From contig JADHNH010000006.1 of NCBI GenBank assembly GCA_016779605.1, positions 1 through 62,604 of the forward strand: a DNA stretch of 62,604 bases, read 5' to 3'. Of the stretch, positions 51,803 to 60,221 are shown piece after piece. The stretch is from Nevskia sp. Its GTDB lineage: Bacteria > Pseudomonadota > Gammaproteobacteria > Nevskiales > Nevskiaceae. The number at the start of each line of letters is the position of its first letter. The first letter of the stretch is position 1. A model generated the notes under the pieces. That model was not told the DNA's origin. It saw only the letters and a program-made list of their open reading frames with translations, and did not search any database. Both the position numbers and the translations under genes were made by a program.

Positions 51803-52659
51803 ACATGGCCACGAGCCTCGACCCGCTGCGTGCCGCCGAGCAGCGCACCAGCGCATCGCTGATCCGGCGCTGCGCGCTGTCGCCGGAGGACGTCGCCAGG
51901 ATCACCGCTGCCGGCCAGGCCCAGGGGCTGCGCTTCTGCGAGGCCGCCCTGCGGCTGGGCCTGGTGTCGCGCGAGGATGTCGACGCCGTGCAGTCCTGGG
52001 ACGGCAAGGTGATGCTGGTCACCAGGAAGGCGAAGCCGGATCCGCGGCTGGTGCTCGCGCACGATCCGTACGGGCCGCGCGGGGAACGCTTCCGCGCCCT
52101 GCGCACGGAACTGCTGCTGCGCCGCCCAAGCCCGTGCCAGGCCGACACCATCGCGGTGCTGAGCCCCTGCGCCGGCGAGGGGCGCTCGCAGCTCGCCGCG
52201 GAGCTGGCCATCGCGTTCGCCCAGCTCGGGCGTCCGACCCTGCTGGTCGACGCCGACCTGCGCCACGCACGGCAGCAGGCGCTGTTCGGCACCGACGGCC
52301 CGATCGGGCTGACCGATGCCCTGGCCAGCGGCGCTACGCCGTACCTGCATCCGGTCGAAGGCGTGCCGCACCTGGCCCTGCTGGCGGCGGGCTCCGCCCT
52401 GCCCAACCCGCAGGAGCTGCTCTCCGACGAGCGCTTCGAGAAGCTGATCGAGGAATGGCGCCAGCAGTACGCCTACATCGTGTTCGACACGCCGCCGGTG
52501 TCGGCGTACTCCGACGGCCTGGCCGTGGCCCGGCTGGCCGGGCGCGTGCTCGCGGTGAACCGCGCCGCCCACACGCCTTATGTCCGGGCGCGTGAAATGC
52601 TGCGCCGCCTGTCCGCCACCCAGGCGGTGATCGTAGGCGCGGTCATCAACCACTTCTGA
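51799..52659 (+). CDS. BY-kinase-like ATPase (CpsD/CapB/EpsG type) with an Arg in Walker A
   Basis: This 286-residue cytosolic ATPase partners the chain-length protein. Residues 20-70 resemble an MshEN/T2SSE N-terminal domain (CALSPEDVARITAAGQAQGL, then RLGLVSREDVDAV), which in other proteins can bind c-di-GMP. Walker A (122-131) reads SPCAGEGRSQ where BY-kinases and MinD-like ATPases have GEGKS, so the conserved Lys is Arg129. Walker A' is LLVDADLRH (148-156), and FDTPPVSAYSD carries Walker B. There is no Tyr-rich tail for autophosphorylation. It may bind ATP weakly or act as a regulator, with c-di-GMP as a possible input. The Wzy gene starts 5 bp after its stop. Confidence 0.88.
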   Translation: MNMATSLDPLRAAEQRTSASLIRRCALSPEDVARITAAGQAQGLRFCEAALRLGLVSREDVDAVQSWDGKVMLVTRKAKPDPRLVLAHDPYGPRGERFRALRTELLLRRPSPCQADTIAVLSPCAGEGRSQLAAELAIAFAQLGRPTLLVDADLRHARQQALFGTDGPIGLTDALASGATPYLHPVEGVPHLALLAAGSALPNPQELLSDERFEKLIEEWRQQYAYIVFDTPPVSAYSDGLAVARLAGRVLAVNRAAHTPYVRAREMLRRLSATQAVIVGAVINHF

Positions 52660-52664
52660 GCCCC

Positions 52665-54071
52665 GTGCGCACGCCACCTGTCCCCGCCGGTGCCGCGCCG
52701 CCGCGCATGGCCGGCGCGCCGGCCGTGCCGTGGATCGGCGATGCGCGCCATTCGACGATGCTTGCGGCGATGGTCTGGCTGCTGGTGGTGCTGATGATCG
52801 TCCCCGACGGATTCGACTACGCCGGCCTGACGTCGCTGAGCGCGCCGACGCAGGGTGCCCCGGTCACGCGCCTGCTGTGGCTGTCGCTGCTGGGCTTGTC
52901 CGCAATCTTCATCGCCTGGCGCTCCGCGCTGGCCTGGCTGGTGCTGCGCTGGCTCAACCCGTTTCTGCCCGCCTTCCTGGCGCTGGCCGTGGCCAGCGCG
53001 GCCTGGTCCATCGAGCCGTCGCTCACCGTGCGGCGCGACATCCGCCTGCTCACGTTCATCGGTGTGGCCCTGGCGTTCGTCCTGGCCGGCTGGCACGCGC
53101 GACGCTTCCAGAACGTAGTGCGCCCGATCCTGACGATCATGCTCGCCGGTTCCGTGCTGTTCGGACTGGCCTTTCCGCTGTACGCAATCCACCAGGAATC
53201 CTCGCCGGAGCTGGCCGGTGCCTGGCGCGGGCTGACCAACCACAAGAACAGCTTCGGCGCGCTGTCGTGCATCGCGCTGATCTTCTGGCTGCACGCCGGC
53301 CTTTCCAGGGAAGTGCGGCCATTCGCCGCCTTCGCCGGCGGCGCCCTCGCCGCCGCCTGCCTGCTGCTGTCGCGCAGTTCCACCTCGCTGGTCACGGGAC
53401 TGTTCGCCACTGCGTTCCTGGTGGTGTTCCTGCGCGCGCCGCGCGGCCTGCTGCGCTACCTGCCGTTCGCCACCGGCGCCTTCGTCCTGCTCCTGCTGAC
53501 TTATTCGCTCGCCATCCTCAGGCTGCTGCCGGGGCTCGACCTGCTGCTGGCGCCGGTCGTCGCCTTCACCGGCAAGGACCTGACCTTCACCGGCCGCAGC
53601 GATATCTGGGCGATCATCACGGACCACATCCGCTTCCAGCCCTGGTTCGGCACCGGCTACGGCGCGTACTGGTCGCCGCAGCCGAATTCGCCGTCGATCG
53701 AATTCGTCCAGCGGCTGCACTTCTACCCGGCTTCCGCGCACAACGGCTACCTGGAGATCGTCAACGACATCGGCATCGTCGGCTTGTTCTGCCTGCTGGG
53801 CTACCTGCTGACCCACCTGGAGCAGTCGCTGGCTTTGCTGGGCCGCAACCGCGCGCAGAGCGCGCTCTACCTTGCGCTGTTCCTGCAGCAGGCGCTCACC
53901 AATCTGTCCGAATCGCACTGGCTCAGCCCGATGAGCGTGAACTGCGTGATCATGACGCTGGCCACCGCCGCGCTCGCGCGCACGCGCCTCGAATACCGGC
54001 TGCGGCACTATTTCGGCGAGCCGCTGGCGTGCCAAACCGCGCCCGGCGCTGCCGCGGCAGCCGGGGGTTGA
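52665..54071 (+). CDS. Wzy-type polymerase / O-antigen ligase-like membrane protein
   Basis: This 468-residue protein has about eleven or twelve transmembrane helices. The large periplasmic loop between helices near 300-360 contains FTGRSDIWAIITDHIRFQPW, then FGTGYGAYWSPQPNSP and SAHNGYLEIVNDIGIVGLFC; the G-R-dIW and aHN-yLe patterns are those of the Wzy_C (O-antigen ligase/polymerase) family, where R and H are essential. Another conserved segment is LTNHKNSFGALSCIALIFWL. It should join lipid-linked repeat units into polymer in the periplasm. It starts at GTG 52665, five bases after the preceding stop, so it is in the same operon. Confidence 0.88.
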   Translation: MRTPPVPAGAAPPRMAGAPAVPWIGDARHSTMLAAMVWLLVVLMIVPDGFDYAGLTSLSAPTQGAPVTRLLWLSLLGLSAIFIAWRSALAWLVLRWLNPFLPAFLALAVASAAWSIEPSLTVRRDIRLLTFIGVALAFVLAGWHARRFQNVVRPILTIMLAGSVLFGLAFPLYAIHQESSPELAGAWRGLTNHKNSFGALSCIALIFWLHAGLSREVRPFAAFAGGALAAACLLLSRSSTSLVTGLFATAFLVVFLRAPRGLLRYLPFATGAFVLLLLTYSLAILRLLPGLDLLLAPVVAFTGKDLTFTGRSDIWAIITDHIRFQPWFGTGYGAYWSPQPNSPSIEFVQRLHFYPASAHNGYLEIVNDIGIVGLFCLLGYLLTHLEQSLALLGRNRAQSALYLALFLQQALTNLSESHWLSPMSVNCVIMTLATAALARTRLEYRLRHYFGEPLACQTAPGAAAAAGG

Positions 54072-54075
54072 CGCG

Positions 54076-55206
54076 GTGACCGCGCACCCGTCCAGCCAGG
54101 CCCGTGCAGGCGAAGCCATCCCTTCGCTCGACGGCATCCGCGCCATCGCCGTGTCGCTGGTGTTCTTCGCGCACAGCGGGCTGGAGAACGCGGTTCCCGG
54201 CGGACTCGGCGTGACCATCTTCTTCGTGCTCAGCGGGTTCCTCATCACCACCCTGATGCGGGTGGAGTGCGGCCGCACCGGCGGGCTCGACTTCCGCAAC
54301 TTCTACCTGCGCCGGTTTCTGCGGCTGATGCCGCCGCTGCTGATCGTTACCGCCGCCGCCGGGGCGCTTTCGGCGTTCGGACTGGCGCAAGGCGGCTTCA
54401 CGCCGCAGGGCCTGCTGTCGGTGCTGTTCTACTTCGGCAACTACTTCGTCATCGCGCACGATTTCAACGGCATTCCGGCCGGCATCGGCGTGGTCTGGTC
54501 CCTGGCGGTCGAAGAGCACTACTACCTGCTCTACCCGCCCCTGGCGCTGCTTCTGCTGCTGCGGCTGCGCCGGCCCGCCGGCCGCGCCGCGGTTCTGGCC
54601 GCCCTGTGCGCAATGGTGCTGGCCTGGCGCTTCTGGCTGCTGCGCCATGGCGGCAGCGAGGCGCACTTGACGATGGCCACCGATACCCGCGTCGACGCCA
54701 TCCTGGTCGGCTGCCTGATGGCGCTTTGGCGCAATCCCTGGCTCGACCGCGCCGCCGCCGCCAGCGGCGGCCTGCGCGATAGCGTCATTGCGGCGGCGTG
54801 CCTGGCGGCGCTGGCCGCGACCCTGGCCTATCGCGACGACACGTTCCGGCTGACCGCCCGCTACACCGTGCAGAGCCTCGCCATCGCACCGCTGATCTAC
54901 CTGGCGGTGGCGCGCGCCGCGGACGCGCCGTTCCGCTGGCTCAATGCACGGCCGCTGGCCTACCTGGGTGGCGTGTCCTACGCGGTCTACCTGTCGCACC
55001 AGGTGATCCTGTTCATGGTGCAAGCGCACTGCCCGCGGCTGGGTTGGTTGGCCACCACCATGCTGACCGCCGCGCTGACCCTGGCCTTTGCCGAATGCAT
55101 GCGCCGCTGGGTCGAGCAGCCCTGCGCCCGGCTGCGCAAGCGCCTGCACCGCCGCCCGGCGGCTGCGCAAGCGCTGCCCGGCTCGCTGCCGGCCAGCGCC
55201 CGATGA
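54076..55206 (+). CDS. Acyltransferase 3-family membrane protein (OafA-like)
   Basis: This 376-residue membrane acyltransferase should modify polymer sugars with acetyl or similar groups. The N-terminal IPSLDGIRAIAVSLVFFAHS carries the catalytic His of this family, and GVTIFFVLSGFLITTLM is the second hallmark. RNFYLRRFLRLMPPLLIVTA has the conserved R-x10-R motif, and GVVWSLAVEEHYYLLYPPLA the WSLaVE-H-Y motif. Ten to eleven helices are predicted. It starts at GTG 54076, four bases after the Wzy stop, and overlaps the next gene by four bases. Confidence 0.92.
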   Translation: MTAHPSSQARAGEAIPSLDGIRAIAVSLVFFAHSGLENAVPGGLGVTIFFVLSGFLITTLMRVECGRTGGLDFRNFYLRRFLRLMPPLLIVTAAAGALSAFGLAQGGFTPQGLLSVLFYFGNYFVIAHDFNGIPAGIGVVWSLAVEEHYYLLYPPLALLLLLRLRRPAGRAAVLAALCAMVLAWRFWLLRHGGSEAHLTMATDTRVDAILVGCLMALWRNPWLDRAAAASGGLRDSVIAAACLAALAATLAYRDDTFRLTARYTVQSLAIAPLIYLAVARAADAPFRWLNARPLAYLGGVSYAVYLSHQVILFMVQAHCPRLGWLATTMLTAALTLAFAECMRRWVEQPCARLRKRLHRRPAAAQALPGSLPASAR

Positions 55207-56171
55207 ACCGCGGGCCGATGCGGCGCGAGCGCCGGCGCACCCAGGCGCCGAGCGTGAGCGTCTGCCTGGGCACTTTCCGGCGCAACGAAAAGCTGCGCCT
55301 GCTGCTCGACGACCTGGTGGCGCAGCAACGCCTGCCCGACGAAGTGGTCGTGGTCGACAACACCGCCACCGGCGACGCGCGCCATGTGGTCGAGCGCAGG
55401 GTGCTTGACGGCGCCCCGTTCCCGATCCGCTACGCCATCCAGCCGGAGCGCAACATCGCGCTGACGCGCAACCGCTCGGTAGCGCTGGCGTCGGGCGAGT
55501 GGATCGCCTTCGTCGACGACGACGAACGCGCCTCGCCGGACTGGCTCGCCAGGCTGCTCGACGCGGCGGAGAATTACCAGGCCGACGGGGTGCTCGGCCC
55601 GGTGCTGCCGGTGCTGCCCGCACAGGCACCCGGCTGGATCGGCCGCGGGCGCTTTTACGACTGGCCGCGCATGCCCAGCGGCACGCCGGTTCCGCGCAAT
55701 CGCATGCGTTTCGGCAACGTGCTCCTGCGCGGGTCGCTGCTGCGCTCCCACTCCGAGCCGTTCGACCCTTCCTGCGGCCTGACCGGCGGCGAGGACGGCG
55801 ACCTGCTCGCGCGGCTGGCGCAGGAGGGCGCACGCATCGCCTGGTGCGACGAGGCGACCGTGCAGGAGCCGGTGGAAGACTCGCGCCTGTCCCTGCGCTG
55901 GCTGATGCTGCGTGCGCTGCGCGGCGGCCAGGACTTCTCGCGCCACACGCTGGCGGGGCGCTACGGAGCGGCGACGCGCGTGCGCGTGGCGCTGCTGCTG
56001 CTGCGCTCCTTCGTGCAGATGCTCGCCGCCGGCGGGCTTGCGGCGATGTCGCTGCCGTTCGGGCGCCACCGCGCCGCCCATTGGGCGATCAAGGTCGCGG
56101 CCAATTTCGGCAAGCTTTCGCTGTTCTGGGGCTGGCGCTACGACGAGTACGCCAGGCGGGCCGCGGCATGA
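55203..56171 (+). CDS. GT2-family glycosyltransferase 1 of the EPS locus
   Basis: This 322-residue GT-A glycosyltransferase is cytosolic and membrane-associated. The nucleotide-sugar domain begins SVSVCLGTFRRNEKLRLLLD, with LPDEVVVVDNTATGDARHVV, ERNIALTRNRSVALASGEWI and the metal-binding AFVDDDERASPDWLARLL (DDD). GLTGGEDGDLLARLAQEGAR supplies the acceptor-side acidic residues. The C-terminal 80 residues hold a hydrophobic segment (LAAGGLAAMSLPFG) that may attach it to the membrane. It adds one sugar to the repeat unit; donor unknown. ATGA overlaps join it to both neighbours. Confidence 0.9.
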   Translation: MNRGPMRRERRRTQAPSVSVCLGTFRRNEKLRLLLDDLVAQQRLPDEVVVVDNTATGDARHVVERRVLDGAPFPIRYAIQPERNIALTRNRSVALASGEWIAFVDDDERASPDWLARLLDAAENYQADGVLGPVLPVLPAQAPGWIGRGRFYDWPRMPSGTPVPRNRMRFGNVLLRGSLLRSHSEPFDPSCGLTGGEDGDLLARLAQEGARIAWCDEATVQEPVEDSRLSLRWLMLRALRGGQDFSRHTLAGRYGAATRVRVALLLLRSFVQMLAAGGLAAMSLPFGRHRAAHWAIKVAANFGKLSLFWGWRYDEYARRAAA

Positions 56172-57349
56172 CGGCCGCCACGTTCCTGCTGTGGGTGCTC
56201 GGCGTGCCCGCCGTCGCCTCCTCCCTGTACCTGCTGGCCGCCGTGCTGCTGTCCGGCGCCCCGCGCGTGCCGCCGCGCTCCGCGCGGCGGCTGCGCTTCG
56301 ACGTGATCGTCCCGGCCCACAACGAGGCCGCAGTGATCCAGCGCACCGTGCGCAGCCTGCAGCAGCTGGACTGGCCGCGCAGCCGCTACCGCATCGTGGT
56401 GGTCGCCGACAACTGCACGGATGCCACCTCCGAGCTGGCGCGGCACGCCGGGGCGGTGGTGGTGGAGCGGCGCGACGCGGCACGCCGCGGCAAGGGCTAT
56501 GCCCTGGAGCATGGGTTCGCATACAGCGCCCTGTCGCACTGGGCCGACGCCCTGGTGGTGATCGATGCGGACACCGAGGTATCGCCGAACCTGCTCGAAG
56601 CCTATGCCGCGCGCATCGAGCGCGGCGCCACGGCGGTGCAGGCGCATTACGGCGTGCTCAATCCGCTGGCATCCTGGCGTACCCGCCTCATCACCATCGC
56701 CAAGGCCTCGTTCCACATCGTGCGCTCGCGTGCGCGCGAGCGCCTCGGGCTCTCCTGCGGCATCCGCGGCAACGGCTGGTGCGTCACCCGCGAACTGCTC
56801 GACCAGGTGCCGTTCGCGGCATTTTCGATCACCGAGGACGTCGAGTACGGCATCACGCTCGGACTCGCCGGCCATCGCGTGCATTACGCCGACGAAGCGC
56901 ACGCCGACGGCGAGATGGTGTCGGTGTCGGCCGTCGCCAGCAAGCAGCGCCAGCGCTGGGAATATGGCCGCCTGCAGCTGGTGCGCTCGCGCACGCTGCC
57001 GCTGCTGCGGGCGGCCGTGGCCCGGCCGAGCGCAGTGTGCCTGGACCTCGCGCTGGACCTGCTGGTGCCGCCGCTGTCCTACGTCGCGCTGAACGTGGCC
57101 CTGCTGGCCGCCGCCGCCGGGGCGCTGTGCCGGTGGCAGCCGGCGGCGCAAGCCTGGCTGTGGATCGCACTGGGCTGCCTGACCAGCCTGCTGCTCTACG
57201 TGCTGCGCGGCTGGCGCCTCAGCGGCCTCGGCGCCAGGGGCCTGGCCGATCTCGCCTACGCGCCGTTCTTCGTGGGCTGGAAGCTGGTGGCGATGCTGGG
57301 CCGCCGCGAGTCCAGGGGCTGGGTCAGCACCAAGCGGGAGGGCGCGTGA
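56168..57349 (+). CDS. GT2-family glycosyltransferase 2 (membrane-bound)
   Basis: This 393-residue enzyme has an N-terminal helix (FLLWVLGVPAVASSLYLLAA) and two or three C-terminal helices (YVALNVALLAAAAGALC, LWIALGCLTSLLLYVL) around a GT-A domain. Motifs in order: FDVIVPAHNEAAVIQRTVRS, VVVADNCTDATSELA, ALVVIDADTEVSPNLLEAYA, FSITEDVEYGITLGLAG and KQRQRWEYGRLQL (Q-x-x-R-W). This arrangement is that of processive or polyprenyl-linked GT2 enzymes such as cellulose- or hyaluronan-synthase relatives, but without PilZ, so a single-sugar transfer is equally possible. It overlaps the flippase gene by four bases (GTGA). Confidence 0.9.
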   Translation: MTAATFLLWVLGVPAVASSLYLLAAVLLSGAPRVPPRSARRLRFDVIVPAHNEAAVIQRTVRSLQQLDWPRSRYRIVVVADNCTDATSELARHAGAVVVERRDAARRGKGYALEHGFAYSALSHWADALVVIDADTEVSPNLLEAYAARIERGATAVQAHYGVLNPLASWRTRLITIAKASFHIVRSRARERLGLSCGIRGNGWCVTRELLDQVPFAAFSITEDVEYGITLGLAGHRVHYADEAHADGEMVSVSAVASKQRQRWEYGRLQLVRSRTLPLLRAAVARPSAVCLDLALDLLVPPLSYVALNVALLAAAAGALCRWQPAAQAWLWIALGCLTSLLLYVLRGWRLSGLGARGLADLAYAPFFVGWKLVAMLGRRESRGWVSTKREGA

Positions 57350-58668
57350 GCAAGCCGGCCGGCGCGGCGCTCGTGCTGCGCATGTTCAGCAGCGCCGTCA
57401 TCAACCAGGCGCTGCTTTCCGCTGCCAGCCTGCTGGTCGGCCTGATCCTGATCCGGCGCACCGCCGACCAGCAGTACGGCTACTACATCCTGGCGGTCAA
57501 TGCGCTGCTGCTGATGACCTCGCTGCAAAGCGCGTTCTTCGCTCCTTCGCTGGTCAATCGCATCACGCACCTGGACCGCCGCGGCCGCAGCGACACGGTC
57601 GGCGGCCTCTACCGCGCCCAGCGGCACATGCTCGGGCTCGCGGCGGCCGCGGCTGCGGCGCTGGCCGCAGTGCTGTGGGGCGCCGGCATGCTCGCGGCGG
57701 GCCCGGCGATACTGGCAATCGGCGTCGTCGGCGCCTCGCTGGCCACGCTGAACCGCGAATACTTCCGCATGACCCTGCTCGCCTATCGCCGCCCGGAGGA
57801 CGTGCTGCGATGCGACGCGGCGTACGTCGCGCTGCTGGTGGCCGGCGCCCTGCTGGCCACGCTGGCGCCATTTCCGGCGCTCTGGGCGGTGATCGGCCTG
57901 GCCGGCGCGGCACTGGTCGGCGCCCTGCTGCTGTCCAGGGCCTTGCAGCGTCACGAGGCATGGAACCCCGCGGGCGCACCGGGAATCCTGCGCGAGATCG
58001 CACCGTTCGGCTTCTGGTCCACCGCCGGCGCGGCGGTGCATTGGACCTTCAGCCAGGGCTACAGCTTCCTGGTGGCCGCGACACTCGACGTGTCGGCGGT
58101 GGCCGCCGTCGCCGCCACGCGCCTGCTGATGATGCCGGTGAACCTGCTGTCGAGCGGCCTGTCCACCTTGATGCTGCCGATGGCCTCGGGCTGGCTCGCC
58201 GCGCACGGCGCGCCCACCGTGCTGCGGCGCCTGCTGCTGTTCGCCGGCGGCGTGGCCGGCGCGGCGCTGTGCTACTTCGCGCTGCTGTGGCTGTGCCGCG
58301 ACTGGATCTTCGCGCACCTGTTGAAGAAAACCTTCGCCAACCGCGACATGCTCCTGCAGCTGTGGTGCGGCGCGTTCCTGTTGATGATCATGCGCGACCA
58401 GTTGCTCTATCTCCTGGTGGTGCGCTCGCGCTTCCGTACGCTTACCGCGATCACCTCGGCCAGCGCCGTGGTTTCCCTGCTGGTCAGCTTCTGGGCGATG
58501 CGGCGCTTCGGCGAGATCGGTGCGCCCCTGGGAGTGCTGGTCGGCGAGTTTCTCAGTGCGCTCGGCATCGTCGTCGAATCGCTGCGCGAGGCGCGGCAGC
58601 GCGGCGCTGCCGCGACAGCCCCCCAGCCCGGCCCCGGCAATGCCTTGGCGCCGGCGGCACAGGGCTGA
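57346..58668 (+). CDS. Wzx-like flippase (MATE/MOP superfamily)
   Basis: This 440-residue polytopic membrane protein with about twelve helices begins MSKPAGAALVLRMFSSAVIN, then QALLSAASLLVGLILIRRTA. Pattern and length fit the polysaccharide transporters that move the lipid-linked repeat unit across the inner membrane. QYGYYILAVNALLLMTSLQS and IAPFGFWSTAGAAVHWTFSQ are the clearest family segments. It starts at GTG 57346 inside the end of the GT2 gene, with GGGAGG just upstream, so the operon order ends with assembly and transport. Confidence 0.88.
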   Translation: MSKPAGAALVLRMFSSAVINQALLSAASLLVGLILIRRTADQQYGYYILAVNALLLMTSLQSAFFAPSLVNRITHLDRRGRSDTVGGLYRAQRHMLGLAAAAAAALAAVLWGAGMLAAGPAILAIGVVGASLATLNREYFRMTLLAYRRPEDVLRCDAAYVALLVAGALLATLAPFPALWAVIGLAGAALVGALLLSRALQRHEAWNPAGAPGILREIAPFGFWSTAGAAVHWTFSQGYSFLVAATLDVSAVAAVAATRLLMMPVNLLSSGLSTLMLPMASGWLAAHGAPTVLRRLLLFAGGVAGAALCYFALLWLCRDWIFAHLLKKTFANRDMLLQLWCGAFLLMIMRDQLLYLLVVRSRFRTLTAITSASAVVSLLVSFWAMRRFGEIGAPLGVLVGEFLSALGIVVESLREARQRGAAATAPQPGPGNALAPAAQG

Positions 58669-58769
58669 GCGGCTTGCCTGGCCTGCAATTGACAGCGGCA
58701 GGAATCGCCAATGATCCGACCGATTGGACCACGCCAGCCCGGGAGTGCGGCGCCGATGCCGCAGTCCGC

Positions 58770-60221
58770 ATGCCGCCCGTGAACCTTGCCGCTCGCAAAC
58801 CCGGCGCCGCAACCGGGCGGCGCGCCCGGCTGCTGCTGGCCATCACCGCGCTGTTGCTGGCCGCCGCCAATGCCGCAGCCGACCCGGCGCTCGCCCTGCG
58901 TGTGCAGGGCAACCGGCTGGTGGACGCCAAAGGCCAGGCCGTGCGCTTGCGCGGGGCGAGCTATAGCGGATTCGAGTTCGCCGCCATCCAAGGCTGGTCG
59001 CCGTCCGACCCGTCCGGCGCGCAAGCCGGTCATCCCGGCGGCCCCGACTGGGCGGCCATGCGCACCTGGCGTGCCAACGCCGTGCGGCTGCCGCTGAACG
59101 AAGCGTCCTGGCTCGGCTACCGATGCACCGACGCGACGGGCGTTGCACGCAACCCGGATCCCGGCGGCAATTACCGCGCCGCAGTGAAGGCCCAGGTGGC
59201 CCAGGCCAACGCCGCCGGGCTTTACGTCATCCTCGACCTGCACTGGGCCGCGCCCGCCGCCAGCTGCCCGATGCTGCAGACGCAGATGGCCGATGCCGAT
59301 CACGCCATCGCCTTCTGGCAATCGGTCGCCGGTGAATTCAAGAATGCACCGGCGGTCGCCTTCGAACTGTACAACGAGCCCTACCTGGACGGCCTGTCCA
59401 TGCTGGATTCGCCGTGGCATGCGCTGACGCGCGGCGGCACGCTGCGCTACTACCCCGCGGCCGGAGCCAACGGCGCCCAGCGGCGCGTCGAAAGTTCCTG
59501 GCGTTCGACCGGCATGCAGGCCATGGTCGAGGCGGTACGCGGCGCAGGCGCGGCGAACGTCGTGCTGGTGGGCGGCCTGGCCTACTGCAACGACCTGAGC
59601 GGCTGGCTGGAAAACATGCCCGCCGACCCGCTGGGGCAGCTCGCCGCTGCCTGGCACCCTTACCCGCCGGTGCAGTTCGTGCGCTCGGCCGCGGTGGCGG
59701 CGGCAGGCCAGGGCTATGCCGTCGGCGACACCATTACGCTGCCGCGCCCCGACACGGTGTATTCGCCGGCGGTGTTCGGCGTGACCGCGACCGGCAGCGG
59801 CGGCGCGGTTCGCGGTGTCGGCATCGTCGACGGCGGCGCTTACCTGCAAACGCGCCTGCCCGATGGCGCCGTGCCGCAAGCCCGCTCGTCCGGCAGCGGC
59901 CGGGGTGCGGCGTTCTCGCTGGGCTTTGCCAACAAATCCTCGACCTGGTCCATGCCGGCCAACTGGCCGGCGGTGGCGCGCATTTCCGCGCGCGTTCCGC
60001 TGGTGATCACGGAAACCGGCGAGCACAACGAGCGCGGCACCGCCGGCTCGCCTTTCCTGCAGGAACTGCTGCCGTACGCCGACGCCCACGGCTGGTCGGT
60101 GATCGGTTGGGGCTGGAACGTGTGGGGCGCCGCCGACAATGTCCTGATTTCCGACGGGGCCGGCACGCCGACCGACGGGTACGGGCGCGTGTTCCACGAC
60201 TGGATCAGCGGCGCGCCATGA
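58770..60221 (+). CDS. Secreted GH5-family glycosidase with an inserted beta-module
   Basis: This 483-residue exported hydrolase starts at ATG 58770; a basic N terminus and RLLLAITALLLAAANAAADP form the signal peptide. The catalytic barrel parallels the GH5 at 37528-39855: LRGASYSGFEFAAIQGW, RLPLNEASWLGYRCTD, LYVILDLHWAAPAASCPMLQ, acid/base Glu203 in FELYNEPY and nucleophile Glu415 in VITETGEHNERG. Residues about 306-385 are an extra module (GQGYAVGDTITLPRP, then GVTATGSGGAVRGVGIVDGG and SGSGRGAAFSL) absent from the other enzyme; similar modules are frequent in phage structural proteins. It follows the flippase by 101 bp and probably trims the polymer or clears the periplasm. Confidence 0.9.
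   Translation: MPPVNLAARKPGAATGRRARLLLAITALLLAAANAAADPALALRVQGNRLVDAKGQAVRLRGASYSGFEFAAIQGWSPSDPSGAQAGHPGGPDWAAMRTWRANAVRLPLNEASWLGYRCTDATGVARNPDPGGNYRAAVKAQVAQANAAGLYVILDLHWAAPAASCPMLQTQMADADHAIAFWQSVAGEFKNAPAVAFELYNEPYLDGLSMLDSPWHALTRGGTLRYYPAAGANGAQRRVESSWRSTGMQAMVEAVRGAGAANVVLVGGLAYCNDLSGWLENMPADPLGQLAAAWHPYPPVQFVRSAAVAAAGQGYAVGDTITLPRPDTVYSPAVFGVTATGSGGAVRGVGIVDGGAYLQTRLPDGAVPQARSSGSGRGAAFSLGFANKSSTWSMPANWPAVARISARVPLVITETGEHNERGTAGSPFLQELLPYADAHGWSVIGWGWNVWGAADNVLISDGAGTPTDGYGRVFHDWISGAP

Noticed and set aside
58688-58716. TTGACA followed 17 bp later by TGATCC before the second GH5 gene
   Set aside because: The -35 is perfect but the -10 has almost no consensus bases, so an independent promoter is not supported.
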